A stretch of 64,000 nt of DNA from contig NZ_RYFF01000011.1 in assembly GCF_004138165.1 (NCBI RefSeq), positions 1-64,000 of the forward strand, read 5' to 3'. Shown one piece after another: positions 16,263 through 25,501 of this stretch. The position numbers and the translations under genes were made by a program. The stretch's first letter is position 1; each line of letters begins with the position of its first letter. The notes below the pieces were generated by a model. It made no database searches, had not been told where the DNA came from, and saw only the letters and a program-made list of their open reading frames with translations. This DNA is from Candidatus Chloroploca sp. Khr17 (lineage in GTDB: Bacteria; Chloroflexota; Chloroflexia; Chloroflexales; Chloroflexaceae).

Positions 16263-17625
16263 AGGGGCTCTCCTTGATATCAATCTGATGAAAAACCAGG
16301 GCTTGTACCAGTTCAGCAACGTGATCGAGCGCACCCATATCGAGTTGGAGGCGCGGTTGGAGTGCAGGATCGGGCGTACGGGCAAGCCAACTCGTAAGGG
16401 ACGCAGGCGAGACCCGGCGAGGATGCAGCATATCAACCAACCCCAGATCGCGCAGGCGTTGCGCCCGGATCAACTGCTCACGGCGGGGGACGACCCGTGG
16501 CACCAGCAACGCACGGCGAGCAAGCGTCAGGATTTCGCAGACCGTGTTATAGCCAGCCATTGCAATCACCGCATCAGCACGTCGCATCAACGGGGTCGGT
16601 TCTTCCAGAAACGTCACCAAACGCAACCAGGGGCGTTCGGCGACCATACGCTGTAACACCGCTTGCTCGCTGGCTGCCATCAACGGCCCGGTCAGGATGA
16701 CCCCAACCATGCCCTCGGGCAAAGCCGCCCTGGCGAAAGAGCGGGCCAGCGCAAAGCCATCCTGACCGCCGCCAACACAACAGAGCGCCATACGTGCATC
16801 TTCGGGCAAGTCGATCTTCGCGCATAGCGCCGCTTCCGCCTGCGGATCATCATCAAGAAAGGCGGCCCGATTGAGATAGCCGGCATAGATCAGCCTGGCT
16901 GCAACAGCAGCACTGAAGCCATATTCACGGACAGGATCAGCGATGCGTCGATCGCCATAGATCCAGACCTGGTCATAATAGGTTTCCACAGCGGCATTAT
17001 TGCCCTCAGCCGCCCATTCGCGACGAGCAACGGCAGGCTCATCAAGAATCTCACGCAAGCCAAGCACGCAACGAGCCTTCTTCCGCGCCCGTAACCAGTC
17101 GAGCGTCGGACGCAATTCGCCAAACGCCCCCAGCGGCACTTTATCGGTCAACAACAGATCGGGATCATACGAAGCGACCGCCGCTTTGATCGAACTGGCC
17201 CGCATCTCAAGCATCCGCCGCAACGAAATAGAAAGCGAACGGGGACGGTACAACCCATCCGCCTCTTTGTGCAGAGCCGGCAGCGTCAGGCAATCAATGC
17301 CCTCAGGGATCGCAAAAGCCCCCATCTCACGCGCACCACCAATCAACAAAATATTGGGGCACGGCGTCAGACGCAGCAGTGCTCGTGCAAGCAACAGATT
17401 ACGGCGCATATGGCCGAGTCCCTAGGTATCGTGCGAGTAGAGCACAATCCGGCGAGGACGCGTTGCACTGGTGAGCCAATCTGTTGGAACATAGCCCGGC
17501 TCAAGGTGCGGCTGAGGGATCAGCGGATTGCTCGCATTGAGCAGATGAGCATGCCTATCAATCACATGGGCCTCCTCACATTGGTAACCAGTGGCGAAGA
17601 ACGTGTGAACAACTGCACTGGACAT
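16252..17625 (-). pseudogene. MurG-like glycosyltransferase with in-frame amber codon
   Basis: The N-terminal motif RIVLYSHDT-stop-GLGHMRRNLLLARALL is split by TAG at 17422-17424. The expected SHDTxGLGHxRR glycosyltransferase start is otherwise intact in a single frame. The rest is a GT28-like protein (AGYNTVCEILTLARRALLVP near residue 280 of the downstream part). If translation began at the ATG at 17409 the protein (385 residues) would lack its nucleotide-loop N terminus. The upstream piece (17422-17625) also carries about 55 residues with no recognised domain, so the true start may lie within it. Either a pseudogene or a readthrough product. Confidence 0.65.
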
Positions 17626-17725
17626 GGGCTTTGATCAGGTGGTATGCCCAAACAGAGGCGCCCGAACAGCAAAAAATACATCCTCGGCGTCACGGATCAC
17701 ATGCACGCGGAGGATAGATAATAAA

Positions 17726-17770
17726 GTGGTGGCGCACCTGACCAGTTTTGCTGGTCAGGTGCGCCACCAC
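17726..17770 (-). terminator. 20-bp perfect hairpin terminator after the Cys/Met enzyme
   Basis: Arms GTGGTGGCGCACCTGACCAG (17726-17745) and its exact complement (17751-17770) flank a 5-base loop. On the minus strand the stem is followed by TTTATTAT, consistent with termination of the gene ending at 17808. Confidence 0.8.
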
Positions 17771-17807
17771 CAACGAGATGCCTGGGGGCCGTAGGCCCGC
17801 AAAGCAC

Positions 17808-19082
17808 TCAGATTAGATCAAGGGCCAGCTTCAGATCATCGATCAGATCCTCAGGGTTTTCGACGCCAATCGAGAGCCGGATCATCGCCGGGGTGATGCC
17901 CATTTCGATGCGTTCTTCAGGATCAACATCGGCGTGCGTCATCGTGGCAGGATGCTCGGCAAGCGACTCGGTGCCACCGAGGCTGACCGCCAGATGGAAG
18001 AGCTTGAGTTCATCAAGCACGCGGAAGGCTTCACGCTCGCCACCCCTAACTTCAAACGAGATCATGCCGCCAGGCCCACTGCACTGACGCTGGAACACGT
18101 CATATTGAAGATCGCCAGGCTTCAAGCAGCCCAAATAATGGACGCGCTCAACAGCGGGATGTTCACTGAGAAAAGCCGCCACATGGCGCGCCGTCTTCAT
18201 CTGCGCCGTCATCCGCAATTTCAGGGTCTCGAGACTGCGCATCAAGAGCCAGCCCGTCTGCGGCCCAGCCATCGTGCCCATAATTGTTCGCATCAACTTG
18301 ACCTGGGTCATCAACTCGTTGGAACCAAGACAGACGCCGGCAATCACATCGCTATGGCCGCCGATATACTTGGTCGCCGAATAGAGCACCAGATCGGCCC
18401 CGTGCTTGAGCGGCTGTTGCCAGAGCGGGCCGAGGAAAGTATTGTCGACCGCCGTAATCACACGCTGATCGCCCCCGAGACGCTGCGCAAAAGCCGCATA
18501 CGCGGCAATATCGACCAGCGCATTGGTCGGGTTCGCGGGCGTCTCGATCAGGATCATCTTGAGGCGGTCGGCCAAGCCAAGCTGACGCAACCGCATCTCG
18601 GCCTCCTCGGGCGGTGCACCAGCGGCAAAGCCTACGACCCGAATCTCAAACTGCGGCAACACATGCTTGAGCAGAAAATCGGTGCCCCCATAGACCGGCT
18701 CACTATGCAGAAGCACATCGCCCGGGCGCAGAAAAGAGAGCAACGTCGTACTGATGGCCGCCATGCCACTGGCAAACGTCGCCGCATCCTCAGCATCATC
18801 CCAAAGCGTCAGGCGATCTTCAAGAATCTCAAGATCAGGATTATTCAAGCGACTATAGATTAGGCCCATCTCTTCATCGGGCCGCTGACGACGCAACCCA
18901 TACGCCAATTCAAAAAACGATTTGCCCTCCTCAGCCGTCTTGAACACAAAGGTCGACGTCTGAAAAATTGGACACTTCACGGCACCCTGCGAAAGCGATG
19001 GCTTGTAGCCATAACTCATCATCAGACTCTCGGGGTGCAACGGACGCCCCTCAAGATACCCCTCCGGCTTACGTTCAGCCAT
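17808..19082 (-). CDS. Cystathionine gamma-synthase/methionine gamma-lyase family PLP enzyme
   Basis: A 424-residue Cys/Met-metabolism PLP enzyme (fold type I). YSRLNNPDLEILEDRL and FASGMAAIST are the conserved N-terminal motifs. ETPANPTN and DNTFLGP follow, and the PLP lysine is in SATKYIGGHSD near residue 228. The C-terminal SLGGTESLAEHPATMTH is also typical. The reaction (gamma-synthase, gamma-lyase or O-acetylhomoserine sulfhydrylase) cannot be assigned from sequence alone. It has its own terminator and a ribosome binding site (GGAGG) before the ATG. Neighbours give no pathway clue. Confidence 0.88.
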   Translation of the reverse strand: MAERKPEGYLEGRPLHPESLMMSYGYKPSLSQGAVKCPIFQTSTFVFKTAEEGKSFFELAYGLRRQRPDEEMGLIYSRLNNPDLEILEDRLTLWDDAEDAATFASGMAAISTTLLSFLRPGDVLLHSEPVYGGTDFLLKHVLPQFEIRVVGFAAGAPPEEAEMRLRQLGLADRLKMILIETPANPTNALVDIAAYAAFAQRLGGDQRVITAVDNTFLGPLWQQPLKHGADLVLYSATKYIGGHSDVIAGVCLGSNELMTQVKLMRTIMGTMAGPQTGWLLMRSLETLKLRMTAQMKTARHVAAFLSEHPAVERVHYLGCLKPGDLQYDVFQRQCSGPGGMISFEVRGGEREAFRVLDELKLFHLAVSLGGTESLAEHPATMTHADVDPEERIEMGITPAMIRLSIGVENPEDLIDDLKLALDLI

Positions 19083-19195
19083 TCTGCGGCCTCCTTGCAG
19101 CTAAAACAGAGCCTCAACGCTCTGCTGTCGATCTCATGGTACGCTTCACCCACAAGCGGCTCTAGTTGTAAAAACACAACCTCTGGTTACCCTAT

Positions 19196-19259
19196 GCCCA
19201 GATACACAAACGAGCGCGGGGCAAGCCTGTGGCTTGCCGCCCGCGCTCACGTCTGGGCA
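19196..19259. repeat. Nested palindrome downstream of the GlsB-like gene
   Basis: Outer arms TGCCCAGA and TCTGGGCA enclose GAGCGCGGGGCAAGCC, which pairs with GGCTTGCCGCCCGCGCTC apart from a two-base bulge. The two-tier design is the same as at 7546-7639. It may double as terminator for the gene ending at 19276. Confidence 0.6.
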
Positions 19260-19275
19260 AGCAATGCGTTGCCAC

Positions 19276-19503
19276 CTACCGGCGACGCAAAACAAGTCGT
19301 GCGATCCAGATGACCAGCATGGCACCAAGCACCGAAACAATCAGACTCGTGAGGTTAAACCCCGAAGTCAGATCGATCCCAAGCAACAGGCTACTCAACG
19401 TACCCCCAACAGCTGCGCCGGCAATCCCCAACAAGAAATCCACATACCAGGGATAGCTCGACTTCATCACAAGCCCTGCCACACTGCCAACAATGATGCC
19501 CAT
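19276..19503 (-). CDS. GlsB/YeaQ/YmgE-family small membrane protein
   Basis: A 75-residue protein with three hydrophobic segments (IIVGSVAGLVM, FLLGIAGAAVGGTLSSLLLG and SLIVSVLGAMLVIWIARLVL) and a basic tail RLVLRRR. This matches the 'transglycosylase-associated' GlsB/YeaQ family. Members are often stress-induced, but their molecular function is unknown. AAGGAGC precedes the start on the minus strand. It stands alone between the PLP enzyme and the DUF445 gene, all on the same strand. Confidence 0.8.
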   Translation of the reverse strand: MGIIVGSVAGLVMKSSYPWYVDFLLGIAGAAVGGTLSSLLLGIDLTSGFNLTSLIVSVLGAMLVIWIARLVLRRR

Positions 19504-19591
19504 GACAATCCATGCTCCTTGTGTCGCTACGTCCGATACCCAGCAAAGCTTGCGAAGATTCGAACGCTTTTCAGTATAACCGAATCTGTCC

Positions 19592-20830
19592 CTATAACAA
19601 CCAGAGCGATACCGTATAAATAAGCAGACCGACTAACCCCCCCACAATCGTCCCGTTAATGCGAATAAATTGAAGATCGCGTCCGAATTGAAGCTCGATT
19701 TTCCGCGTCACTTCATCGGTTCCCCAGGCATTGACCGTCTGGGTGACAAATTCGCCAGCCGTACGCCCGTAACGCTTAATAATATAGCGCGACAAATCTT
19801 CAGTCCATCCATCAATGCGAGCGCTCCATTCCGGATCATTTTCCAGGAGATCACCGAGGTTTGCGAGGCCACGCGCAATCGACTCACGGAGCGGCGAGCC
19901 AGCCATTGTGCTCTGGGTCAACAGACTCGTCTTCAGATCTTGCCAGAGCTTGCCGGCCACCTCGCGAAACATCGGATGTTGCAGCAACTCTTGCTTCAAC
20001 GCCTCGCCCTGTGCGCGTACCTCGGTATCATACTGGAGATTCACGATCCACCGGTCGAGCGTCTGGGTAAACTGCTCATAGAGCGGATGGTCAGGATCTT
20101 CGCTCAGTTCGGCCAGGGTACGACGGGCCCCATCGAGCAGACGCTCATAGATCTTCTGGTCAACAATGCGCGGCATCCAGGCTGGCAATTCGCCGGCAAT
20201 GCGCTTGCGAATTGCCTCCTGATTCGCTTCGACCCACTGGGTCAAGACCCGGGCAAGCTGCAGCAAGACATCGCGCTGGCGCTGTTCGACCACAACCACC
20301 CCAAGCAGTTGTGCAATCAGTGGCGTTACCGGAACCCCGGCAACCCGATCACTGAGGGTACGTTGGATCGCGGCACCGACTTCGTCATCATTCGCCACCC
20401 GCAGCAAGCCGGTCAGACTCTCGGCGGCCAGATCAGCAAGCTGGTTACTCCGCTCGGGCTGACGCAACCAGCGCGCCAGACGACTGGCAACATTCTGTCG
20501 CCGCAACCGCAAAGCGATTTTGTCAGGATCAAGAAAGTTGCGCTCGATAAACCGACCGAAACTCTCGGCAATGCGATCTTTGCGCCGAGGGACGATAGCG
20601 GTATGCGGAATGGGAATGCCAAGCGGGTGCCGAAAAAGGGCGGTCACCGCAAACCAGTCAGCAATCGCCCCAATCATCGCCGCTTCAGCAAAAGCGCGCA
20701 CAAAACCAATCCACGGGGCCATCTCGCGGTAAAACGACGTGATGACGAAAAGGATGCTCATGGCAATGAGCAAGCCGGTGGCAATACGTTGCATCTTGCG
20801 CAGCGCAACTGCGCGTTGAGCTTCATCCAT
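19592..20830 (-). CDS. DUF445 membrane-anchored protein
   Basis: A 412-residue protein. An N-terminal hydrophobic helix (ATGLLIAMSILFVITSF) is followed by GFVRAFAEAAMIGAIADWFAVTALFRHPLGIPIPHTAI, the DUF445 hallmark region (best seen as GAIADWFAVTALFRHPLG). A long helical soluble region follows, and the C-terminal membrane segment ends in INGTIVGGLVGLLIYTVS. Both ends are probably in the membrane with a helical body between. Function is unknown in the family. Length is normal. Confidence 0.85.
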   Translation of the reverse strand: MDEAQRAVALRKMQRIATGLLIAMSILFVITSFYREMAPWIGFVRAFAEAAMIGAIADWFAVTALFRHPLGIPIPHTAIVPRRKDRIAESFGRFIERNFLDPDKIALRLRRQNVASRLARWLRQPERSNQLADLAAESLTGLLRVANDDEVGAAIQRTLSDRVAGVPVTPLIAQLLGVVVVEQRQRDVLLQLARVLTQWVEANQEAIRKRIAGELPAWMPRIVDQKIYERLLDGARRTLAELSEDPDHPLYEQFTQTLDRWIVNLQYDTEVRAQGEALKQELLQHPMFREVAGKLWQDLKTSLLTQSTMAGSPLRESIARGLANLGDLLENDPEWSARIDGWTEDLSRYIIKRYGRTAGEFVTQTVNAWGTDEVTRKIELQFGRDLQFIRINGTIVGGLVGLLIYTVSLWLL

Positions 20831-21176
20831 AGCTCTGTCTATTTCTCACTCAAACCAGGGTTGGTCTCATTCAACAAGATTCATCTTCCTCTGTGATTGT
20901 ACAGCACCTTGAGGATTCGCTGTAGCATGATCCCAAGCATGCACCCCGTCAGACCGGGCGAACGCGCCCATGCGTCCAGACCGTCGGCGTAATGGTCTTC
21001 CAGAAATTAAGCCGCTGAAGCCCACCTTCGAGGGCTTCAGCGGCGGAATCAGGCCACGCAGGTGGCCTTCGCTGCCCAAGCGCCGAGCCGTTTACGGTGA
21101 CGGAAGAAACTGTCATCACCCGAGGCAACAGCCCTTGTGAACAAAAAGAAACTTCGCCTTATGGTATATTAACGCC
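20831..21176. other. Gene-free region upstream of the rhamnosidase
   Basis: AGCCGCTGAAGCCCACCTTC with GAGGGCTTCAGCGGC (about 21010-21045) forms a hairpin. It is followed by CAGGCCACGCAGGTGGCCTTCG, related to GAGGCCGCGCAGGCGGCCTTC at 50126-50146. No gene is seen. TATATT at 21165-21170 lies only 7 bases before the next ATG. Confidence 0.55.
21165..21170 (+). promoter_or_regulatory. Possible -10 box giving a leaderless transcript
   Basis: TATATT ends seven bases before the ATG at 21177, and no Shine-Dalgarno sequence is present. If used, transcription would begin at or next to the start codon. No convincing -35 at normal spacing. Confidence 0.3.
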
Positions 21177-24056
21177 ATGCACTATCAGGTTATCCGGTTG
21201 ACCTTCTTGCAGCTTCTGTTAGGCGGGCTCGCTCTGGCGCTCATCCTCGCACCCCGGGCGATCCTGGCGCAGGATGGGCGATCCCATCCCTTTGTGGTCT
21301 ACCTACCCCACGTTACTCAGGCTGATGCTTTTACCCAGACACCAAAACTCTGGTCACATACTGATCCTCCGGCACGACACGAGGTGACATTGTTGCGCTG
21401 TACGTTGCATCTCTCAACTCCGTTGAACGAGGCCGAGCTTCAGGTGTTTGCTGATACGCGCTATCAAGCCTGGGTGAATGGAGTGGTCGCAGGCCGCGGG
21501 CCAGCTCGGTTTTCCCGTGTGCGCCGTGAGTATGATCGCTTGCTCCTGGCTAAGTTGGCAGCAGGCCCACTCGTGCTGGCCGTACAGGCCCAGTGGGCAC
21601 CCAATCTGCGTCGCTCTGAGTCGGTCGATCCGCATGTCCAGATGCGGCTGGTAGCACCTGGTTTTACGCAGGTACTCACGCCTGAAGAGTGCCGTGCCTG
21701 GCGAAGCACGGCCTGGAACCCTCATCCAGCCCATGTTCACGCCTGGGGCATCCTTGGGCCTTCCGAACAACTCGATCTCCGGTTGTTGCCTGTAGCCTGG
21801 CAAGCACCAGCTTTTGATGATCGGGCCTGGTCACCGGCAGTTCTCCGTCCCGGCCCTAACGCAACAACAGTGTACCAGCCGCGCTCGATCCCGCAACTTG
21901 TTGATGTTCCTATAACCGCCCGTGTTCACACCGCCGGGTATCTGGCCCCCGGTTTGCGCATTGGGGCCTTGCCTCCCCAGAACGATGGGTCGGCCCAGTA
22001 TCGGTTTACCCTCACCCAGACAACGCCGATCACGCTGATGATGCTCGCTAACCCTGGCTATACCCAGCCGCCATCGTCGGTCAACCTGAATGCCGTGCCC
22101 CTTGTCTGGTCACCTGTGCCCAATGCTCCCCCGGATCTGCGTCAGACTCAGACTCAACTCGATCCAGGGCAACATCTGCTGCAAGTGAACGGACTCAACC
22201 CCGGCGATGAGCCCTGGGCTTTTGCCATCAGTCAGGCCGCAACCCAACTGACGCCGCCACCGAGCCAAACAAACCACCCCGGACGACGCCTCTTGCTCGC
22301 CGATCTCGTTCCCGCTGAAGGGGTCGTTGAGATACGCCCAGGATCACAACTCGACCTTTTCTTTCAACAGGGGCCAGCCTATGTGGTGCTTGATCTCGGG
22401 CGGACGATCCACGGGCGTCTCGTGGCCGAGGTGGAAGGACCAGCAGGAACCGTCGTTGATCTCGGGTGGGACGAGCGCCTCTGGAACGATGTTCGCCCGT
22501 TGCCGCATCCCGGTTCGCTCCATCCGGAATGGAATCAGGTCGATACCTGGGTGCTGGCCGAAGACACCCATACGTTAACCACGCTTGATACACGCGCAGG
22601 ACGCTATGTGCTAATTGCGGTCTGGGGCGAAGAACCAGTCACGTTGCGGAATGTTCAGGTCTACGAAGAACGCTACCCGGTCACGTTGCAGGGAAGTTTT
22701 ACCAGTTCCAATGCGCGTCTCGATCAGATCTGGATGCTTGGGCCAACGACGCTCTATCCTTCAATGCAGGATGCCTATGCCGACCCCTGGCGCGAACGCG
22801 GCCAGTGGTGGGGTGATGCCCATATTGCCGACCGCGTCAATCAGGTCACCTTTGGCGAAACAGCCCTGTTGCGGCGCGGTCTCCAACAGATCGCAGATTC
22901 TGTTACCGACGGTCCGCCAACGGCGTTTGCCCCCAACGGCACCGAATTTCTGCTCGACTATGGGATGCTCTGGATCCAGAGTGCCTACGAGTATGGAACA
23001 CTCACCGGCGATTGGGCTTTTGTTGCGTCCCTCTATCCCAGGATGGTGACGTTTATGCACTTCCTGGCGGCCAATGAAGATCCTCAAACAAACCTGCTCG
23101 ATCTCAGTCGGATCGATAGTCCGATCCGGATTGCCTATTTTGATTCGATCAGTTACTGGGATCGCATGGGCCAAAGCACTGCGATCAATGCCTTCTATTA
23201 TCGGGCCTTGCACAATATGGCCGCCATCAACCAGGCCCTGGGCCGCGACGACGAAGCTGAACGCTGGCAAGCACGTGCCCTTGCCTTGCGTACCCGCGTC
23301 AATCAGTTGCTCTATCGGCCTGCCGAAGGACGGTATATGGCCGGCTTGCTGAACGGCACCCTTACCCCGGCCACCCCCCAGGCCCAGTCGGCAGCACTCA
23401 CCTTTGGGTTGCCGCCCGACGGCACCACTGATCGCGTGGCCGATGCGATGCTCGAAATGCTGGGTACGCCCGACCAACCCCGTGTGCAAGTGCTCGGCCT
23501 CTACTATGTCCTTGAGGGTCTCGGGCAGGCCGGACGGATTGATGATGGCTTGGATGTCATCGAACGCTTCTTTGGCTTTATGCTCGACCGCGGGGCCACA
23601 ACCTGGTGGGAAAACCTGGGGGCCGACCAGACCTACAAGGCCAGTCTCTCGCATGCCTGGGGAGGCTCGCCAACCTGGTTTCTCTCAACCTACGCCCTCG
23701 GTGCGCAACGGCTCGACCAGGGGCGCTGGCGGGTCGATCTCCACCACTCGCGCCTCAGCGAAATGCACGGCACCATTCCCCTCGCCGAGGGCCTCCTCAG
23801 CGTCCACCGGGTCGTCAATCCTTGCCAGGAAATGACCGTAACGCTGACCGCTCCCGTTGGCACTACCGGCGTCGTCCGCTTGCCTGACGCCGCTCACATC
23901 GTGAGCCTCGCCCTTGATGATCAGGTCATCTGGGTGCGCGACGCAGCAGCAACAAGTACCAGCGTGACCCTTGTGGACACAGCGCTGGAAGTCGCGCTTG
24001 ACGGGGGAAGCTATCAGTTGCACACCCATCGGCACTGTGATCGTGCCATACCATAG
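21177..24056 (+). CDS. Secreted GH78-like alpha-L-rhamnosidase
   Basis: A 959-residue exported glycoside hydrolase. The N terminus is a Sec signal peptide (LLLGGLALALILAPRAILAQ). Beta-rich accessory domains occupy about residues 40-500. An (alpha/alpha)6-barrel catalytic domain follows at about 510-860. DPWRERGQWWGD near residue 540 is the family's acid-containing motif, and TTWWENLG near residue 808 supplies the second glutamate region. Family 78 removes terminal alpha-L-rhamnose from glycans. It leads an operon with two clan-A glycosidase genes (12- and 11-bp gaps), suggesting stepwise breakdown or remodelling of a rhamnose-containing polysaccharide outside the cell. Confidence 0.8.
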   Translation: MHYQVIRLTFLQLLLGGLALALILAPRAILAQDGRSHPFVVYLPHVTQADAFTQTPKLWSHTDPPARHEVTLLRCTLHLSTPLNEAELQVFADTRYQAWVNGVVAGRGPARFSRVRREYDRLLLAKLAAGPLVLAVQAQWAPNLRRSESVDPHVQMRLVAPGFTQVLTPEECRAWRSTAWNPHPAHVHAWGILGPSEQLDLRLLPVAWQAPAFDDRAWSPAVLRPGPNATTVYQPRSIPQLVDVPITARVHTAGYLAPGLRIGALPPQNDGSAQYRFTLTQTTPITLMMLANPGYTQPPSSVNLNAVPLVWSPVPNAPPDLRQTQTQLDPGQHLLQVNGLNPGDEPWAFAISQAATQLTPPPSQTNHPGRRLLLADLVPAEGVVEIRPGSQLDLFFQQGPAYVVLDLGRTIHGRLVAEVEGPAGTVVDLGWDERLWNDVRPLPHPGSLHPEWNQVDTWVLAEDTHTLTTLDTRAGRYVLIAVWGEEPVTLRNVQVYEERYPVTLQGSFTSSNARLDQIWMLGPTTLYPSMQDAYADPWRERGQWWGDAHIADRVNQVTFGETALLRRGLQQIADSVTDGPPTAFAPNGTEFLLDYGMLWIQSAYEYGTLTGDWAFVASLYPRMVTFMHFLAANEDPQTNLLDLSRIDSPIRIAYFDSISYWDRMGQSTAINAFYYRALHNMAAINQALGRDDEAERWQARALALRTRVNQLLYRPAEGRYMAGLLNGTLTPATPQAQSAALTFGLPPDGTTDRVADAMLEMLGTPDQPRVQVLGLYYVLEGLGQAGRIDDGLDVIERFFGFMLDRGATTWWENLGADQTYKASLSHAWGGSPTWFLSTYALGAQRLDQGRWRVDLHHSRLSEMHGTIPLAEGLLSVHRVVNPCQEMTVTLTAPVGTTGVVRLPDAAHIVSLALDDQVIWVRDAAATSTSVTLVDTALEVALDGGSYQLHTHRHCDRAIP

Positions 24057-24068
24057 GAGAACATAGCT

Positions 24069-25490
24069 ATGCAATGGTCTCAGCGTCTGATCATCCTTAT
24101 AATCATGGCCCTCCTGGTCACTGCCTGTGCCTCCCAGCCTGCCGCAGAACCAGATGAACCCGTCAGGACTCCTCCTGTCTTCGGCGTCGAAACAAGCCGC
24201 AATGTGCTCGGCAGATCAGAGGTCGTCCAGACCAGAGCCGCTGAACTGGGCGTCGCCTGGTTGCGCCTCAATAGCGTCAGGTGGGACGAAGTCCAACCTA
24301 CGCCCGACAGCGACTATGATTGGAGTGTCCTGAGTGGTTTTGAAGCCGATCTGCAGCAGGCCCGCGAACTTGGCATGGAACCGACGGTGATTATTCGTGG
24401 GTCACCTCACTGGGCCACGGTGGTACCCTCGAATTGCGCTGCCGTCAAAGAAGAGAGTTTCCCCGCTTTTGCCGCCTTTATCGAGGCCCTCGTGACGCGC
24501 TATCGCGACGAGGTACAGTACTGGGAATTTGGCAATGAACCAGATGCCGATCCGCGTCTTGTGGCGATTGACCAGGTCTACGGCTGCTGGGGCGATATTG
24601 ACGACCCCTACTATGGAGGCGAGCACTACGGTCGTATGTTGCAAGCCGTTGCCCCGGCGGTACGGCGAGCCAACCCGAACGCCCAGATTGTCATCGGCGG
24701 CCTGATGCTCGACCGGCCCGAGACGACCGACCCGACCAAAGGCAAACCCGAGCGCTTCTTTGAAGGCATTCTGCGCTCGGGTGCCGCCGACTCATTTGAT
24801 ATTGTTGCCTTCCACAGTTATCCCTTCTTTGCCCGCCCGGGCTACGACCACGATCTGGGCCTTTTTGATCCCGAGATTATTGTGTTCGATGATCGTTGGG
24901 GTTCACTGGGCGGGTTTTCAGTCGGCAAAGTGAAGTTCTTGCGCGAGGTCATGGATCGATACAGCGTCGAGAAACCGCTCTGGCTCAATGAGGCCGGGCT
25001 TGTCTGCCATTCGCGTGATGACCAGTGCGATCCTGAGTTGCCAGAACACTTTCAAGCGCAAGCCGATCATATTGTACGCTTGGTGGCCCGCGCTGCCGCA
25101 CATGACGTACGCATGGTAACATGGTACACCCTCAATGGCCCTGGCTGGCGTGGGGCCGGTCTGCTTGACCGTAGCCAGGAACCACGCCCGGCCTTTGTTG
25201 CCTATCGTCATATGATTGCCACGCTGCAAGGCTATCGCCGCATCGAGCCGGTTGATTATGGTCAGCCTGACACGATCGAAGGCTATCGTTTTCTCAAAGA
25301 CGCGACCGTCGTCGATCTGCTCTGGTCACGGTCAACGATGAACCAGACGGTCACCCTGCCCGCCGATCAGGTGGTCAGTGTCACCACGCTAGACGGAACG
25401 GAACTGTCGCCATCGCTCGTTGCCACAAGCGATGGCTTGATTGAGCTCCCGATCGGATTTGATCCGATCTATCTCGAACGGCTCCCCTGA
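24069..25490 (+). CDS. Lipoprotein clan-A glycoside hydrolase (GH39/GH5-like)
   Basis: A 473-residue TIM-barrel glycosidase. The N terminus is a lipoprotein signal with lipobox VTAC (Cys near residue 19), so the enzyme should be anchored to the outer face of the membrane. FGVETSRN starts the barrel. The acid/base Glu is in WEFGNEPD (near residue 155) and the nucleophile Glu is probably in WLNEAGL (near residue 308). A short beta domain ends the protein. The substrate is unknown. The next gene encodes a close paralogue throughout the barrel; the upstream gene is a rhamnosidase. Confidence 0.75.
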   Translation: MQWSQRLIILIIMALLVTACASQPAAEPDEPVRTPPVFGVETSRNVLGRSEVVQTRAAELGVAWLRLNSVRWDEVQPTPDSDYDWSVLSGFEADLQQARELGMEPTVIIRGSPHWATVVPSNCAAVKEESFPAFAAFIEALVTRYRDEVQYWEFGNEPDADPRLVAIDQVYGCWGDIDDPYYGGEHYGRMLQAVAPAVRRANPNAQIVIGGLMLDRPETTDPTKGKPERFFEGILRSGAADSFDIVAFHSYPFFARPGYDHDLGLFDPEIIVFDDRWGSLGGFSVGKVKFLREVMDRYSVEKPLWLNEAGLVCHSRDDQCDPELPEHFQAQADHIVRLVARAAAHDVRMVTWYTLNGPGWRGAGLLDRSQEPRPAFVAYRHMIATLQGYRRIEPVDYGQPDTIEGYRFLKDATVVDLLWSRSTMNQTVTLPADQVVSVTTLDGTELSPSLVATSDGLIELPIGFDPIYLERLP

Positions 25491-25501
25491 AAGGATTGAG
25501 T

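Noticed and set aside
13397-17625. General recoding of TAG as a sense codon, suggested by two in-frame ambers.
   Set aside because: TAG is the natural stop of intact genes at 3867-3869, 24054-24056 and 26933-26935, so only local readthrough or mutation remains possible.
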